From contig JAPOQV010000497.1 of the NCBI GenBank assembly GCA_026710565.1, positions 1-27,982 on the forward strand: DNA of 27,982 nucleotides, read 5' to 3'. How positions within the stretch are numbered: position 1 is the first letter of the stretch; every line of letters begins with the position of its first letter. The DNA comes from Spirochaetaceae bacterium. Its GTDB lineage: Bacteria > Spirochaetota > Spirochaetia > SZUA-6 > Bin103. The notes under the pieces were generated by a model, which had not been told where the DNA came from, did not search any database, and saw nothing but the letters and a program-made list of their open reading frames with translations. Below are positions 1-7,948 of this stretch, one piece after another. Position numbers and translations under genes: made by a program.

Positions 1-532
<532 letters not shown>

Positions 533-655
533 TTACCTACGGCGCGCGCGGCGCATTGTAGCCTCAATCGTCAACTCCCGGAAGGCCCGCCGGGATGATT
601 CCGGACGCTGGACGCTACGGCGCTCGGGGGGTCATGCTGAACTTGGAGGTGAACT

Positions 656-1489
656 ATGGAACAGGCATTCCGATTTGTTGACGGCTGGGGAGCCGGCCCG
701 GAAGGGCGGTCGCTGGGGATCGCCTCGGGCGTGGCCGTCGACAGCCGCGACCGCGTCTACGTGATCGACCGCGAGCCGGATCCGGCCATCGTCGTGTATG
801 ACCGCGACGGCGACCTGATCACCACGTGGGGAGAGGATATCTTCAGCGTGCCGCACGAGCTGTGGATCGACGAGCACGACCGGGTGCTGGTCGCCGACTG
901 CGGCGACCACACGGTGCGCATCTGCACCGCCGACGGGCAAGTGCTGCAGACCCTGGGCACCCCGGGCGTTCCCGGAGCGGCCGGCATGCCGTTCAACCGG
1001 CCCACGCGTGCGGTGGTGGCGCCGGACGGGGAGATCTGGGTCGCCGACGGCTACGGCCAGGAGTGCCTGCACCGCTTCTCGGCCGCCGGCGAGCTGCTGG
1101 CGACGTTTGGCGGGCGCGGCGCAGGACCGGGCCGGTTCACGCTGCCGCACTCGGTGGTCTGCGACTACAGCGGCCACATTCTGGTCGCCGATCGCGAGCC
1201 GAACAACCGGATCTGCATCATGGACCGCTCGGGGCGCCAGGTCGCCGAATGGGGCAACAAGCAAAGTCCGTGCGGACTGTTCGTGGGCGGCGACGGCACC
1301 GTTTACCTGGCCGACGGCACCCTGGTGATCCTGGACCCGGACGGAAACGAGCTCGCCGACATTCCGATGCCCGAGCAGCCCACCGACCGCTCGCACGGAG
1401 CGCACAGCGTGTGGGTCGACCGGCACGGCGACATCTACGTGTCGGAGGTGGGCGTGGAGAACCTCGTGCACAAGCTCACGCGCGCCTAG
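656..1489 (+). CDS. NHL-repeat beta-propeller protein
   Basis: A 277-residue protein made almost entirely of NHL-type propeller repeats: GVAVDSRDRVYVIDRE, HELWIDEHDRVLVADC, RAVVAPDGEIWVADGYG, HSVVCDYSGHILVADRE and HSVWVDRHGDIYVSE recur about every 45-50 residues, as expected of a six-bladed propeller. There is no signal peptide or membrane segment, so it is probably cytoplasmic unless the start is wrong. It resembles the propellers of peptidyl-alpha-hydroxyglycine alpha-amidating lyases, but stand-alone NHL proteins have many roles and no substrate can be named. The start is firm: GGAGGT at 645-650 lies five bases before the ATG. It is divergent from katG and convergent with fabH, 27 bases apart. 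Confidence 0.85.
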   Translation: MEQAFRFVDGWGAGPEGRSLGIASGVAVDSRDRVYVIDREPDPAIVVYDRDGDLITTWGEDIFSVPHELWIDEHDRVLVADCGDHTVRICTADGQVLQTLGTPGVPGAAGMPFNRPTRAVVAPDGEIWVADGYGQECLHRFSAAGELLATFGGRGAGPGRFTLPHSVVCDYSGHILVADREPNNRICIMDRSGRQVAEWGNKQSPCGLFVGGDGTVYLADGTLVILDPDGNELADIPMPEQPTDRSHGAHSVWVDRHGDIYVSEVGVENLVHKLTRA

Positions 1490-1516
1490 CGCTACGCGGC
1501 TACCGCGCCGGGGCCG

Positions 1517-2497
1517 TTACCACTTCAGCAGGTTGCCGCCGAAGGTGAGGCCCGCGCCGAAGCCGACGGTGATGAGCAGATCGCCGGGCGCCACCTGGTC
1601 GTGCTCGTACAGCTCGTTGAGCGCGATCGGGATGGTGGCCGCGGACGTGTTCGCGTACTCCTCGATGTTGAGGTAGAACTTCTCGTACGGAATCCGCGAC
1701 CGCTTGGCGGCGGCCTCGATGATGCGCTGGTTGGCCTGGTGCGGGACGATGTAAGCGATGTCGTCGATGGTGAGTTGGTTGCGCGCGAGGATCTCCCGGA
1801 TCACCTCGATGATGGCCGGCACCGCGAAGTTGTAGACGGCCTGGCCCTCCATCTTGATCAGCAGGTCGCGCTCCGCGTCGCGGCCCGGCTTGAACGGCGT
1901 CCTCGTGCCGCCGACCTCGCGCGCCAGGTAGGCGGCGCCCGAGCCGTCCGCCTTGAGCACCGAGTCGAGGATCCCGCAGCCGTTGTCCGAGGGGCTGATC
2001 ACCGCGGCGCCCGCCCCGTCCCCGAACAGCACGCAGGTGCTCCGGTCCGTCCAGTCGACGATGCGGGTCAGCACCTCGCTGCCGATCAGCAGCACGCGCT
2101 CGGCGGCGCCGGAGGCGATGAACCCCTTGGCCGTCTCCAGTCCGTACACGAACCCCGTGCAGCCGACGCCGATGTCCATCGCCGCGGCGTTCCTGGCGCC
2201 GATCATGTCCTGGACGATGCACGCCGTGGACGGGAAGCCGACGTAGTCGGAGGAGGCGGTGGCCACCAGCACCATGTCGATGGACTCGGGCTCCGCGCCG
2301 GAACGCGCAAGCGCTACCTTCGCCGCCTCCGCTCCGAGGTCGGACGCGGCTTCATCGTCGCTGGCAATGTGGCGATAGCCGATGCCGGTGTGGGATCGGA
2401 TCCATTCGTCGGAGGTGTCCAGGAACTCGGCGAGTTCGTCGTTGGACATGCGTCGGGCCGGCGTGTAGGCGCCGATCCCCTCAATTCTTGCGCCCAT
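1517..2497 (-). CDS. fabH: Beta-ketoacyl-ACP synthase III
   Basis: Condenses acetyl-CoA with malonyl-ACP to start type II fatty-acid synthesis. The 326-residue product has the normal FabH length and the catalytic triad: Cys113 in DIGVGCTGFVYGL, His253 in VPHQANQRI, and Asn283 in EYANTSAATIP. It ends in GFGAGLTFGGNLLKW, the usual glycine-rich C terminus. The reading frame stays open upstream, but the ATG at 2497 is chosen because AAGGAGA (2502-2508) sits just before it and MGARIEGIGAYTP aligns with FabH N termini. It is transcribed away from fabD, whereas fabH is often part of the same operon. A likely promoter lies at 2556-2583. Confidence 0.97.
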   Translation of the reverse strand: MGARIEGIGAYTPARRMSNDELAEFLDTSDEWIRSHTGIGYRHIASDDEAASDLGAEAAKVALARSGAEPESIDMVLVATASSDYVGFPSTACIVQDMIGARNAAAMDIGVGCTGFVYGLETAKGFIASGAAERVLLIGSEVLTRIVDWTDRSTCVLFGDGAGAAVISPSDNGCGILDSVLKADGSGAAYLAREVGGTRTPFKPGRDAERDLLIKMEGQAVYNFAVPAIIEVIREILARNQLTIDDIAYIVPHQANQRIIEAAAKRSRIPYEKFYLNIEEYANTSAATIPIALNELYEHDQVAPGDLLITVGFGAGLTFGGNLLKW

Positions 2498-2555
2498 CGG
2501 GTCTCCTTGGAGCGGTGTGGGAGGCTTCCGCCTTCGAAGACGACTGTCCGCCGAA

Positions 2556-2583
2556 TTTAGAATCCCGATCGTCAACTGGTCAA
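2556..2583 (-). promoter_or_regulatory. Predicted fabH promoter
   Basis: Minus strand: TTGACC (2583-2578), 16-base spacer, TCTAAA (2561-2556), about 60 bases upstream of the fabH ATG. The -35 element faces that of the fabD promoter across about 23 bases, so both divergent promoters could be controlled from one site. No clear FapR-like operator was seen. Confidence 0.5.
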
Positions 2584-2606
2584 GCGGGCGGGAGTCGGTC
2601 GGCGCG

Positions 2607-2636
2607 TTGACCTTGGTGAGCCTGCAGGTCTATGCT
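2607..2636 (+). promoter_or_regulatory. Predicted fabD-fabG-fabF promoter
   Basis: TTGACC (2607-2612), 18-base spacer, TATGCT (2631-2636). Transcription would start near 2643, leaving only about 12 bases before the fabD ATG at 2655. This supports that start over the longer open frame upstream. Confidence 0.6.
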
Positions 2637-2654
2637 GCACACGAGCACCATCCG

Positions 2655-3596
2655 ATGCGGACGTGTTTCCTGTTCCCGGCGCAGGGCGCCCAGTACCCGG
2701 GGATGGCCCGTGATCTCTGGGAGCACAGCCAGGAGGTCAAGGACCTGTTCCAGATCGCCTCCGATGCTACCGGCACCGACATGCGGCGCCTGCTGTTCGA
2801 CGGTACCGAGGAGGAGTTGCGCGCCACCGACCGCACCCAGATCGCCGTCACGCTTGCCAATCTGTCCGCGGCCATCGTTCTCGGCGAGCATGGCGTGACA
2901 GGCGACGGGTTCGCCGGCTTCAGCCTTGGCGAGTACTCGGCGCTTCACCTGGCCGGGGTGATCGGCGTGGCCGACATCTTCCCGATCGCCAGGGAGCGCG
3001 GCGTCGCGATGGAGGCGGCAAGCCGAGCCTCCGATACCGACGACGGCCGCTCGGGGATGGCCGCCGTGATCGGGCTGGCGCCGGAGCGCGCGGAGGCGGC
3101 GATCGCCGATCTGCCGGACGGGACGATCTTCGTCGCCAACTATTCCGGTCCGCGGCAGGTGGTGCTGGCCGGCACGGCCGGCGGCCTGCGGGACGCCGAA
3201 GCGGCCTGCAAGGAGGCGGGAGCGCGGCGCTTCATCACCCTGAAGGTGTCGGGTCCGTTCCACTCGCCCTTGATCCGGGAGGCGGCCGTCAGGCTGGCGG
3301 AGGTGTTGGCCGACGTCCCGTTCGCCGATCCGGTACGGCCGGTGTACGCCAACGTCACCGGAGCGCAGGTCACCTCCGGAAGCGAGGCGCGCGAGCTCTG
3401 CGTGCGGCAGGTGGTGTCCAGCGTGCGCTGGACCGACGAGGTGGCCTCATTGCAGGCTGCCGGCTACGACCGCTACCTGGAGGGGGGGCCGGGACAGGTG
3501 CTCGCCGGGCTGTTCCGGGGTTTCCGCGGCGAGTTCCGGTGCGAGGCGGCGGGGACTCTGGAGGCGATCGAAGCCGCCGCAGCGGCTGCATCTTGA
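2655..3596 (+). CDS. fabD: Malonyl-CoA:ACP transacylase
   Basis: Transfers malonyl groups from CoA to acyl carrier protein, supplying the extender unit for fatty-acid synthesis. The 313-residue protein begins MRTCFLFPAQGAQYPGM, the classic FabD opening. It has the nucleophile elbow GFSLGEY with Ser90, the malonate-binding Arg115 in RERGVAM, and His203 in SGPFHSPL. A short polar insert (SRASDTDDGRSG, about 123-134) precedes the conserved GMAAVIG block. No strong ribosome-binding site precedes the ATG; the start rests on homology and on the promoter just upstream. It is the first gene of a fabD-fabG-fabF run, with fabG 10 bases downstream. Confidence 0.96.
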   Translation: MRTCFLFPAQGAQYPGMARDLWEHSQEVKDLFQIASDATGTDMRRLLFDGTEEELRATDRTQIAVTLANLSAAIVLGEHGVTGDGFAGFSLGEYSALHLAGVIGVADIFPIARERGVAMEAASRASDTDDGRSGMAAVIGLAPERAEAAIADLPDGTIFVANYSGPRQVVLAGTAGGLRDAEAACKEAGARRFITLKVSGPFHSPLIREAAVRLAEVLADVPFADPVRPVYANVTGAQVTSGSEARELCVRQVVSSVRWTDEVASLQAAGYDRYLEGGPGQVLAGLFRGFRGEFRCEAAGTLEAIEAAAAAAS

Positions 3597-3606
3597 GCGC
3601 CCGGCC

Positions 3607-4332
3607 ATGAGTCTGGACGGCGCGGTCGCGGTGGTGACCGGCGGCTCGCGCGGTATCGGAGCGGCGGTCTGCAGCGCCCTGCTGCGGGACGGCGCCAAGG
3701 TCTATTCGCTCTCGCGGACCGCCGCCGGCGCCGGGCAGTTGGACGAGCGGGGGGACCACACGTGGCTGGCTACCGACGTGGCCGACGAAGAGGCCCTGAA
3801 CGCCCGCATCGAACGGATTCTTGCGGAGAACCAGGGCGTGCAGATCCTGGTGAACAACGCCGGCATCACGCGGGACGGACTGGTGTTCCGGATGTCGCGG
3901 CAGGACTGGGACGCGGTGCTGGCGCTCAACCTCACGGCGACGTTCCTGACCTGCAAGCTCGTCGCCCGTGACATGGCGCGGCGGCGCGCCGGATCGATCA
4001 TCAACATCTCTTCGGTGGTCGGCTTGACCGGCAACCCCGGCCAGCCCAACTATTGTGCCTCGAAGGCCGGCATCATCGGCTTTTCGAAGAGCCTCGCGCG
4101 CGAGGTGGCGAGCCGCGGCGTGCGGGTCAACGTGGTCGCCCCCGGATACATCGAGACCGGCATGACCGCATCGCTCAGCGACGGGATACGGGAGAGCATT
4201 ACCGGCATGATTCCGCTCGGCCGCACGGGAACGCCCGAGGATGTGGCCGAAGTGGTGGCGTTCCTGGCCTCGGCCCGCTCCACCTACGTCACCGGACAGG
4301 TGCTGCAGGTGGACGGCGGGCTGCTGATGTAG
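3607..4332 (+). CDS. fabG: 3-oxoacyl-ACP reductase
   Basis: NADPH-dependent short-chain dehydrogenase that reduces 3-oxoacyl-ACP to 3-hydroxyacyl-ACP. The 241-residue product shows the cofactor motif TGGSRGIG (11-18), the structural NNAG motif (83-86), and the catalytic set Asn108, Ser136, Tyr149 and Lys153 (NISSVVG and PNYCASKAG). It ends in the family's YVTGQVLQVDGGLLM. Position between fabD and fabF makes the fatty-acid role much more likely than another SDR activity. The ribosome-binding site is poor, so translation may depend on coupling to fabD 10 bases upstream. Confidence 0.96.
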   Translation: MSLDGAVAVVTGGSRGIGAAVCSALLRDGAKVYSLSRTAAGAGQLDERGDHTWLATDVADEEALNARIERILAENQGVQILVNNAGITRDGLVFRMSRQDWDAVLALNLTATFLTCKLVARDMARRRAGSIINISSVVGLTGNPGQPNYCASKAGIIGFSKSLAREVASRGVRVNVVAPGYIETGMTASLSDGIRESITGMIPLGRTGTPEDVAEVVAFLASARSTYVTGQVLQVDGGLLM

Positions 4333-4365
4333 CCGAAGCTGCACAACCCTACGAAGGAGATGGCA

Positions 4366-5610
4366 ATGGACAGACGTGTGGTGGTTACGGGGCTCGGCGC
4401 CGTCACCCCCCTTGGAAACGACGTCGACACGTTCTGGCGTGCGGTCAAGAACAGCGAGAGCGGCATCGACCACATCTCGTCGTTCGACGTCTCGGACTAT
4501 CCCTCGAGGGTGGGCGGCGAGGTCAGGGACCTCGACCCGTCGAAATACCTGGACAAGCGCGAGGCGCGCCGCCTGGACCGCTTCGCGATGTTCGCGATGG
4601 TGACGGCGATCGAGGCGCTCGATGACGCAGGGCTGGCGACCGAAGGCCTGGAACCTGAGCGGACCGGCTGCATACTGGGGGTGGGCTTCGGCGGGATCCA
4701 CACGCTGCACTCCGAGTTCAGGCGCCTGTTCGACCGCGGGCCCAAGGGCGTGCACCCGTTGCTGGTGCCGAAGATGATCAGCAATATCGCGGCCGGCCAC
4801 ATCGCCATCAGGATCCACGCGCACGGCCCTTCCTACACGGTCGTGTCGGCCTGCGCGTCCGCCAATGACGCCATCGGCGACTCGTATCGATGGGTCAAGG
4901 ACGGGACGGTCGACGTCATGGTGACCGGCGGCGCCGAGGCGGCCGTCGCGCCGCTGGCCCTGTCCGGGTTCTCGGTCCTGCAGGCGGTTACCTCGTCGTT
5001 CAACGACGATCCCAAGCGGGCCAGCCGGCCGTTCGACAAGGACCGGGACGGCTTCGTCATGGGCGAAGGTTCGGGAACGCTCATCCTGGAGGAGTTGGAG
5101 CACGCCAAGGCTCGCTCCGCTCCGATCTACTGCGAGGTGGTGGGCTACGGCGTCACCTGCGACGCCAACCACCTGACCGCGCCCCACCCGCAAGGCAAGG
5201 GCGCGGTGAACGCGATGAAGATGGCGATCGCGGGCAGCGGCCTGCAGCCTGAGGACTTCGACTACGTCAACGCGCACGGCACCTCGACGCAGCTCAACGA
5301 CTCGACCGAGACGCGGGCGATCAGGGAGGTGTTCGGCGACCACGCGGCCAGGATGAAGGTCTCGTCGACCAAGTCCATGATCGGGCACCTGCTCGGCGCT
5401 GCCGGCGGCGTGGAGGCGATCGCCACGGCGAAGGGGCTGCAGGAGCAGTACTACCCGGCGACGATCAACTACGAGACGCCGGACCCCGAGTGCGACCTGG
5501 ACTACGTGCCGAACCGCGGCCAGTCGGCCCCCATGCGCGCCGCGATCAACAACGCGTTCGGCTTCGGCGGTCACAACGCGGTTGTCGCGTTGAAGCGCTA
5601 CGACGGCTGA
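4366..5610 (+). CDS. fabF: Beta-ketoacyl-ACP synthase II
   Basis: Elongating condensing enzyme of type II fatty-acid synthesis. At 414 residues it matches the FabF length, with catalytic Cys163 in VVSACASANDAIG, His304 in NAHGTSTQLND, and His341 in KSMIGHLLGAAGG with Lys336 nearby. An in-frame ATG also occurs at 4360, but AAGGAG (4354-4359) is six bases from 4366, and MDRRVVVTGLGAVTPLG fits the family, so 4366 is preferred. In many bacteria acpP lies between fabG and fabF; here only 33 bases separate them and no carrier protein is encoded. Third gene of the fab run. Confidence 0.97.
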   Translation: MDRRVVVTGLGAVTPLGNDVDTFWRAVKNSESGIDHISSFDVSDYPSRVGGEVRDLDPSKYLDKREARRLDRFAMFAMVTAIEALDDAGLATEGLEPERTGCILGVGFGGIHTLHSEFRRLFDRGPKGVHPLLVPKMISNIAAGHIAIRIHAHGPSYTVVSACASANDAIGDSYRWVKDGTVDVMVTGGAEAAVAPLALSGFSVLQAVTSSFNDDPKRASRPFDKDRDGFVMGEGSGTLILEELEHAKARSAPIYCEVVGYGVTCDANHLTAPHPQGKGAVNAMKMAIAGSGLQPEDFDYVNAHGTSTQLNDSTETRAIREVFGDHAARMKVSSTKSMIGHLLGAAGGVEAIATAKGLQEQYYPATINYETPDPECDLDYVPNRGQSAPMRAAINNAFGFGGHNAVVALKRYDG

Positions 5611-5626
5611 CGATCGGAGCCTCGCG

Positions 5627-6154
5627 ATGCCAACCGGAGAGGGGCGGATCGCGGTCGTCGCCGACACCCACGACAACTGGCCGGCGCTGGACGCTCTCTG
5701 CCGGAGCATGGCCGATGCCGGCTGCACGCACCTGCTGCATTGCGGCGACGTGTGCGCGCCGCTGACCCTTCTGCGGCTGCTGGACGGGTTCGACGGGCAG
5801 GTGGATCTCGTCGCAGGCAACGTCGACGGCGACCACTACCTGATGACGACGCGGACGGCGGGGAGAGCGAACTTCCGGTTCCACGGTGCGGAGCTGGCCG
5901 AGCTCACCGTGGGCGGACGCACCGTTGCCATGCAGCACTACCCGCGGCTGGCGCGGGCGCTCGCCTGCGGCGGCGGCTACCATGCGGTGTTCTACGGGCA
6001 CGACCACGTGGCCCACGTGGAGCGGATCGAAGCGGGCGCGCGGTCCGTGCTGCTCGCCAACCCGGGTACCCTGAGTGCCATGGGCAAGGCGGCCACCTAC
6101 GGACTCTACGATCCGGCGAGCAACGACCTGGAGCTGGTCCGGCTCACCGTGTGA
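5627..6154 (+). CDS. MJ0936/YfcE-family metallophosphoesterase
   Basis: A 175-residue calcineurin-like phosphodiesterase with all family metal-binding motifs in order: DTHDN (Asp13, His15), HCGD (Asp41), GNVD (Asn65), His104 in QHYPR, and GHDH (His125, His127), followed by NPGT. Family members hydrolyse model phosphodiesters with a dinuclear metal centre; the natural substrate is generally unknown. It is a soluble protein with no signal peptide. GGAG about nine bases upstream of the ATG is a plausible ribosome-binding site. It follows fabF by 16 bases and may be co-transcribed with the fab genes, but nothing ties it to lipid metabolism. Confidence 0.92.
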   Translation: MPTGEGRIAVVADTHDNWPALDALCRSMADAGCTHLLHCGDVCAPLTLLRLLDGFDGQVDLVAGNVDGDHYLMTTRTAGRANFRFHGAELAELTVGGRTVAMQHYPRLARALACGGGYHAVFYGHDHVAHVERIEAGARSVLLANPGTLSAMGKAATYGLYDPASNDLELVRLTV

Positions 6155-6155
6155 C

Positions 6156-6173
6156 CGGCTCCCGCGCGAGCCG
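6156..6173. terminator. Possible bidirectional terminator hairpin
   Basis: CGGCTC/GAGCCG, a six-base-pair stem with a six-base loop, sits between the phosphoesterase stop and the 3' end of the oppositely oriented tRNA gene. No T-run on either side, so this is weak. Confidence 0.3.
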
Positions 6174-6176
6174 CGA

Positions 6177-6260
6177 TGCCGGCGGTCGGACTCGAACCGA
6201 CACGGGGTCGCCCCCACCAGATTTTGAGTCTGGCATGTCTACCGATTTCATCACGCCGGC
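6177..6260 (-). tRNA. tRNA-Leu (anticodon CAA)
   Basis: Read on the minus strand, GCCGGCG pairs with CGCCGGC as a perfect seven-base-pair acceptor stem with discriminator A. The D region contains AATCGGTAGACA, typical of leucine tRNAs. The anticodon stem CCAGA/TCTGG encloses CTCAAAA, giving anticodon CAA (reads UUG). A long class II variable arm (GGGGGCGACCCC) and the T arm GTCGGTTCGAGTCCGAC follow. The CCA end is not encoded. The 84-base length fits tRNA-Leu. It stands alone, with its own promoter upstream. Confidence 0.97.
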
Positions 6261-6308
6261 GTGACGTGAGCGGATGGCGCGCACCTGCGGTACGCGCGTC
6301 GCGGCCCC

Positions 6309-6336
6309 ATCGTAACCGCGCCGAACCCCGTGTCAA
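6309..6336 (-). promoter_or_regulatory. Predicted promoter of tRNA-Leu
   Basis: Minus strand: a perfect TTGACA (6336-6331), 16-base spacer, TACGAT (6314-6309). Transcription would start near 6302, about 40 bases upstream of the mature 5' end, a normal leader for RNase P processing. Confidence 0.65.
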
Positions 6337-6392
6337 TCGGTCGGTCGGCGCGTGCGCGGCGATCCGGCCACGCGCTGCGGCGGGGCGCACCG

Positions 6393-7082
6393 TCATCGGT
6401 CAGCGATCGTGGTGCCGCGGTACGGCCTCCCGTCCAGGATTGCGCGCAGGTTGTCCGCGTCGCTGCCGGTGAAGACCACGGTCATTCCGTTCCGGCCCGC
6501 GGCGCGGGTAGCCACCGGGTCGAACGGCAACCTGCTCCCCGGGTGCCACTCACCGTCTCCCATCCGTGCAAGCTCCTCCCAGGTCACGCGCTCGAGGGGG
6601 CGCGCTTCGGGGTCCTTCCGGGGATCGCCCGAGTGGACCATCGCCACGTTGGACATCTTGATGACGGTCGAGGCGGCGAAGCGCTGTGCCAGCAGCACGG
6701 CGTCGTAGTCGGTGGAGAAGCCCGGTTTCCATCCGGCTGCGATCATCACCCGGCCGGGGAAGTCCTTGACGGCCGTCGGGTCGGTGATCACCGGCGCGCA
6801 GCAGTCCGGCGCGAATGCATGGCGCAGCAGCTCGCCATGCAGACGTGTGGCGGCGATCCCGATCCAATCCTGCGCGTCGTCGGAGGGGGTCGACACGACC
6901 CGGCGATACGCGGTCTGGTAGTCGCGCGCCAGATCTCCGCCGCCGGTCACGACGATCGCCTTGTCGCCCGCAGACGCGTCCAGGGCGCCGATCACGGCGG
7001 CGCGAAAGCTCGCGAGGTACGGGGTGGCGCGCGACCCACGCTCGATGAGCGACCCGGAGAGGTCGATGACGTGAACGGACAT
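6393..7082 (-). CDS. pyrH: UMP kinase, archaeal/spirochaete type
   Basis: Amino-acid-kinase-fold enzyme expected to phosphorylate UMP to UDP. The 229-residue product has a phosphate-binding opening VIDLSGSLI (5-13), VVTGGGDLARDY (44-55), DWIGIAATRLHGELL (72-86), GWKPGFSTDYDAVLLAQ (117-133), SNVAMVHSGDPRKDPEA (144-160), and a C-terminal DNLRAILDGRPYRGT. The GFSTDYDAV and GDPRKDP pattern matches the short UMP kinase subfamily described from archaea and spirochaetes rather than the usual bacterial PyrH. The ATG at 7082 is chosen because the motif block starts at once, as in that subfamily; an upstream in-frame ATG would add 15 unlike residues. No clear ribosome-binding site. Divergent from the UVR-domain gene. 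Confidence 0.88.
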   Translation of the reverse strand: MSVHVIDLSGSLIERGSRATPYLASFRAAVIGALDASAGDKAIVVTGGGDLARDYQTAYRRVVSTPSDDAQDWIGIAATRLHGELLRHAFAPDCCAPVITDPTAVKDFPGRVMIAAGWKPGFSTDYDAVLLAQRFAASTVIKMSNVAMVHSGDPRKDPEARPLERVTWEELARMGDGEWHPGSRLPFDPVATRAAGRNGMTVVFTGSDADNLRAILDGRPYRGTTIADR

Positions 7083-7131
7083 CGTCGCCACGATGATACA
7101 CCACCGCCCCACGGGCTCGGTCCGCACGGGG

Positions 7132-7162
7132 TTGCCTCACGGCCTCGGCATGTCGTTATCAT
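7132..7162 (+). promoter_or_regulatory. Possible promoter of the UVR-lolA-rodZ-pcrA operon
   Basis: TTGCCT (7132-7137), 19-base spacer, TATCAT (7157-7162), 25 bases before the ATG at 7188. The spacer is long and the -35 imperfect, so this is tentative. Confidence 0.35.
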
Positions 7163-7187
7163 TGCGGCGCGGGGTGGCGACATACCG

Positions 7188-7937
7188 ATGGACCGTGACC
7201 TGACGGAAATCCTCGCGGACTGGCAGTACGATGCTGACGACCAGTACCGCGTGATCAAGGCGCGCGACGGGCGTCGCGTGCTGCAAGTGCGGATGCCGCT
7301 CGGCATCGAGCAGTACGAGCTGGACGGCCGGCCGGACGGCCTGCGCCCGTTCGGGAAGGAGTCGGTGCTGACGGAGATGCTCGATCGTCTCGATGCCAGG
7401 GAAGACGCTGGCGAGCACGATTTTCTGATCGACCATGACGACTTCGTTCGGCTGCAGAACGAGGGCATCCTCTACTACTACCGGTACCTGATCCTGTTCC
7501 AGATGGGCGATTTCGAACGTACCATGAGCGACACCCGTCACAACCTGCAGATCTGCGATCTCGTGGAGCGTTACGTCGAGGAAGCGGACGATCAGAACGA
7601 GGTTCTGCAGTACCGCCCGTACATGATTCGGATGAACGCGATGGCGGGCGCCATGCTGCAACTCGGCGCCGAGAGTCCGGGTGACGCGCGCGGCACCTTG
7701 CAGAAGGCGATCGACGACATCGGCGCGCTGGAGGAAGTCGACACGCCCACTTACCACTACGAGCGGTTGCGGTCGCTTCAGTACCTGCGCACTGCGCTGA
7801 AGCAGATCAAGATGCCTGCACAGACCGTCCTGGACAAGCTGAACACCCAGTTGGACGAGGCAGTGGAGCAGGAAGCCTACGAGCGGGCGGCGGAGTTGCG
7901 AGACAGGATCCACGCCTTGCAGCAGCGTCGGACGTAG
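7188..7937 (+). CDS. UVR-domain protein of unknown function
   Basis: A 249-residue soluble protein whose last ~35 residues form a UVR motif (LNTQLDEAVEQEAYERAAELRDR, about 213-235), the helical hairpin by which UvrB and UvrC bind each other. The rest, roughly 1-205, is acidic and predicted helical (YYYRYLILFQMGDFERTM and similar) and shows no nuclease or helicase motif. It is therefore not UvrB or UvrC. Stand-alone UVR-motif proteins occur in several phyla, mostly without known function. The open frame extends far upstream, but coding character starts at this ATG. It leads an operon with lolA (11 bases away), rodZ and pcrA, so a DNA-repair or envelope link is possible but unproven. Confidence 0.8.
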   Translation: MDRDLTEILADWQYDADDQYRVIKARDGRRVLQVRMPLGIEQYELDGRPDGLRPFGKESVLTEMLDRLDAREDAGEHDFLIDHDDFVRLQNEGILYYYRYLILFQMGDFERTMSDTRHNLQICDLVERYVEEADDQNEVLQYRPYMIRMNAMAGAMLQLGAESPGDARGTLQKAIDDIGALEEVDTPTYHYERLRSLQYLRTALKQIKMPAQTVLDKLNTQLDEAVEQEAYERAAELRDRIHALQQRRT

Positions 7938-7948
7938 CCCGCAGCGGC

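Noticed and set aside
578..604. CCGGAA/TTCCGG inverted repeat upstream of the NHL gene, considered as an operator or hairpin
   Set aside because: Six-base arms with a 15-base spacer are expected by chance in GC-rich DNA, and no promoter is placed convincingly beside it.
1601..2560. 319-codon plus-strand open frame across fabH
   Set aside because: Shadow of fabH, whose triad and start signals are clear on the other strand.
3370..5820. 816-codon open frame on the minus strand
   Set aside because: Antisense to fabD, fabG and fabF, which carry full catalytic motifs; the translation is Arg/His/Val-rich with no domain. A high-GC shadow frame.
6330..7187. Upstream extension of the UVR-domain frame
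   Set aside because: It runs antisense to pyrH and is Arg/Gly/His-rich; coding character begins at ATG 7188.
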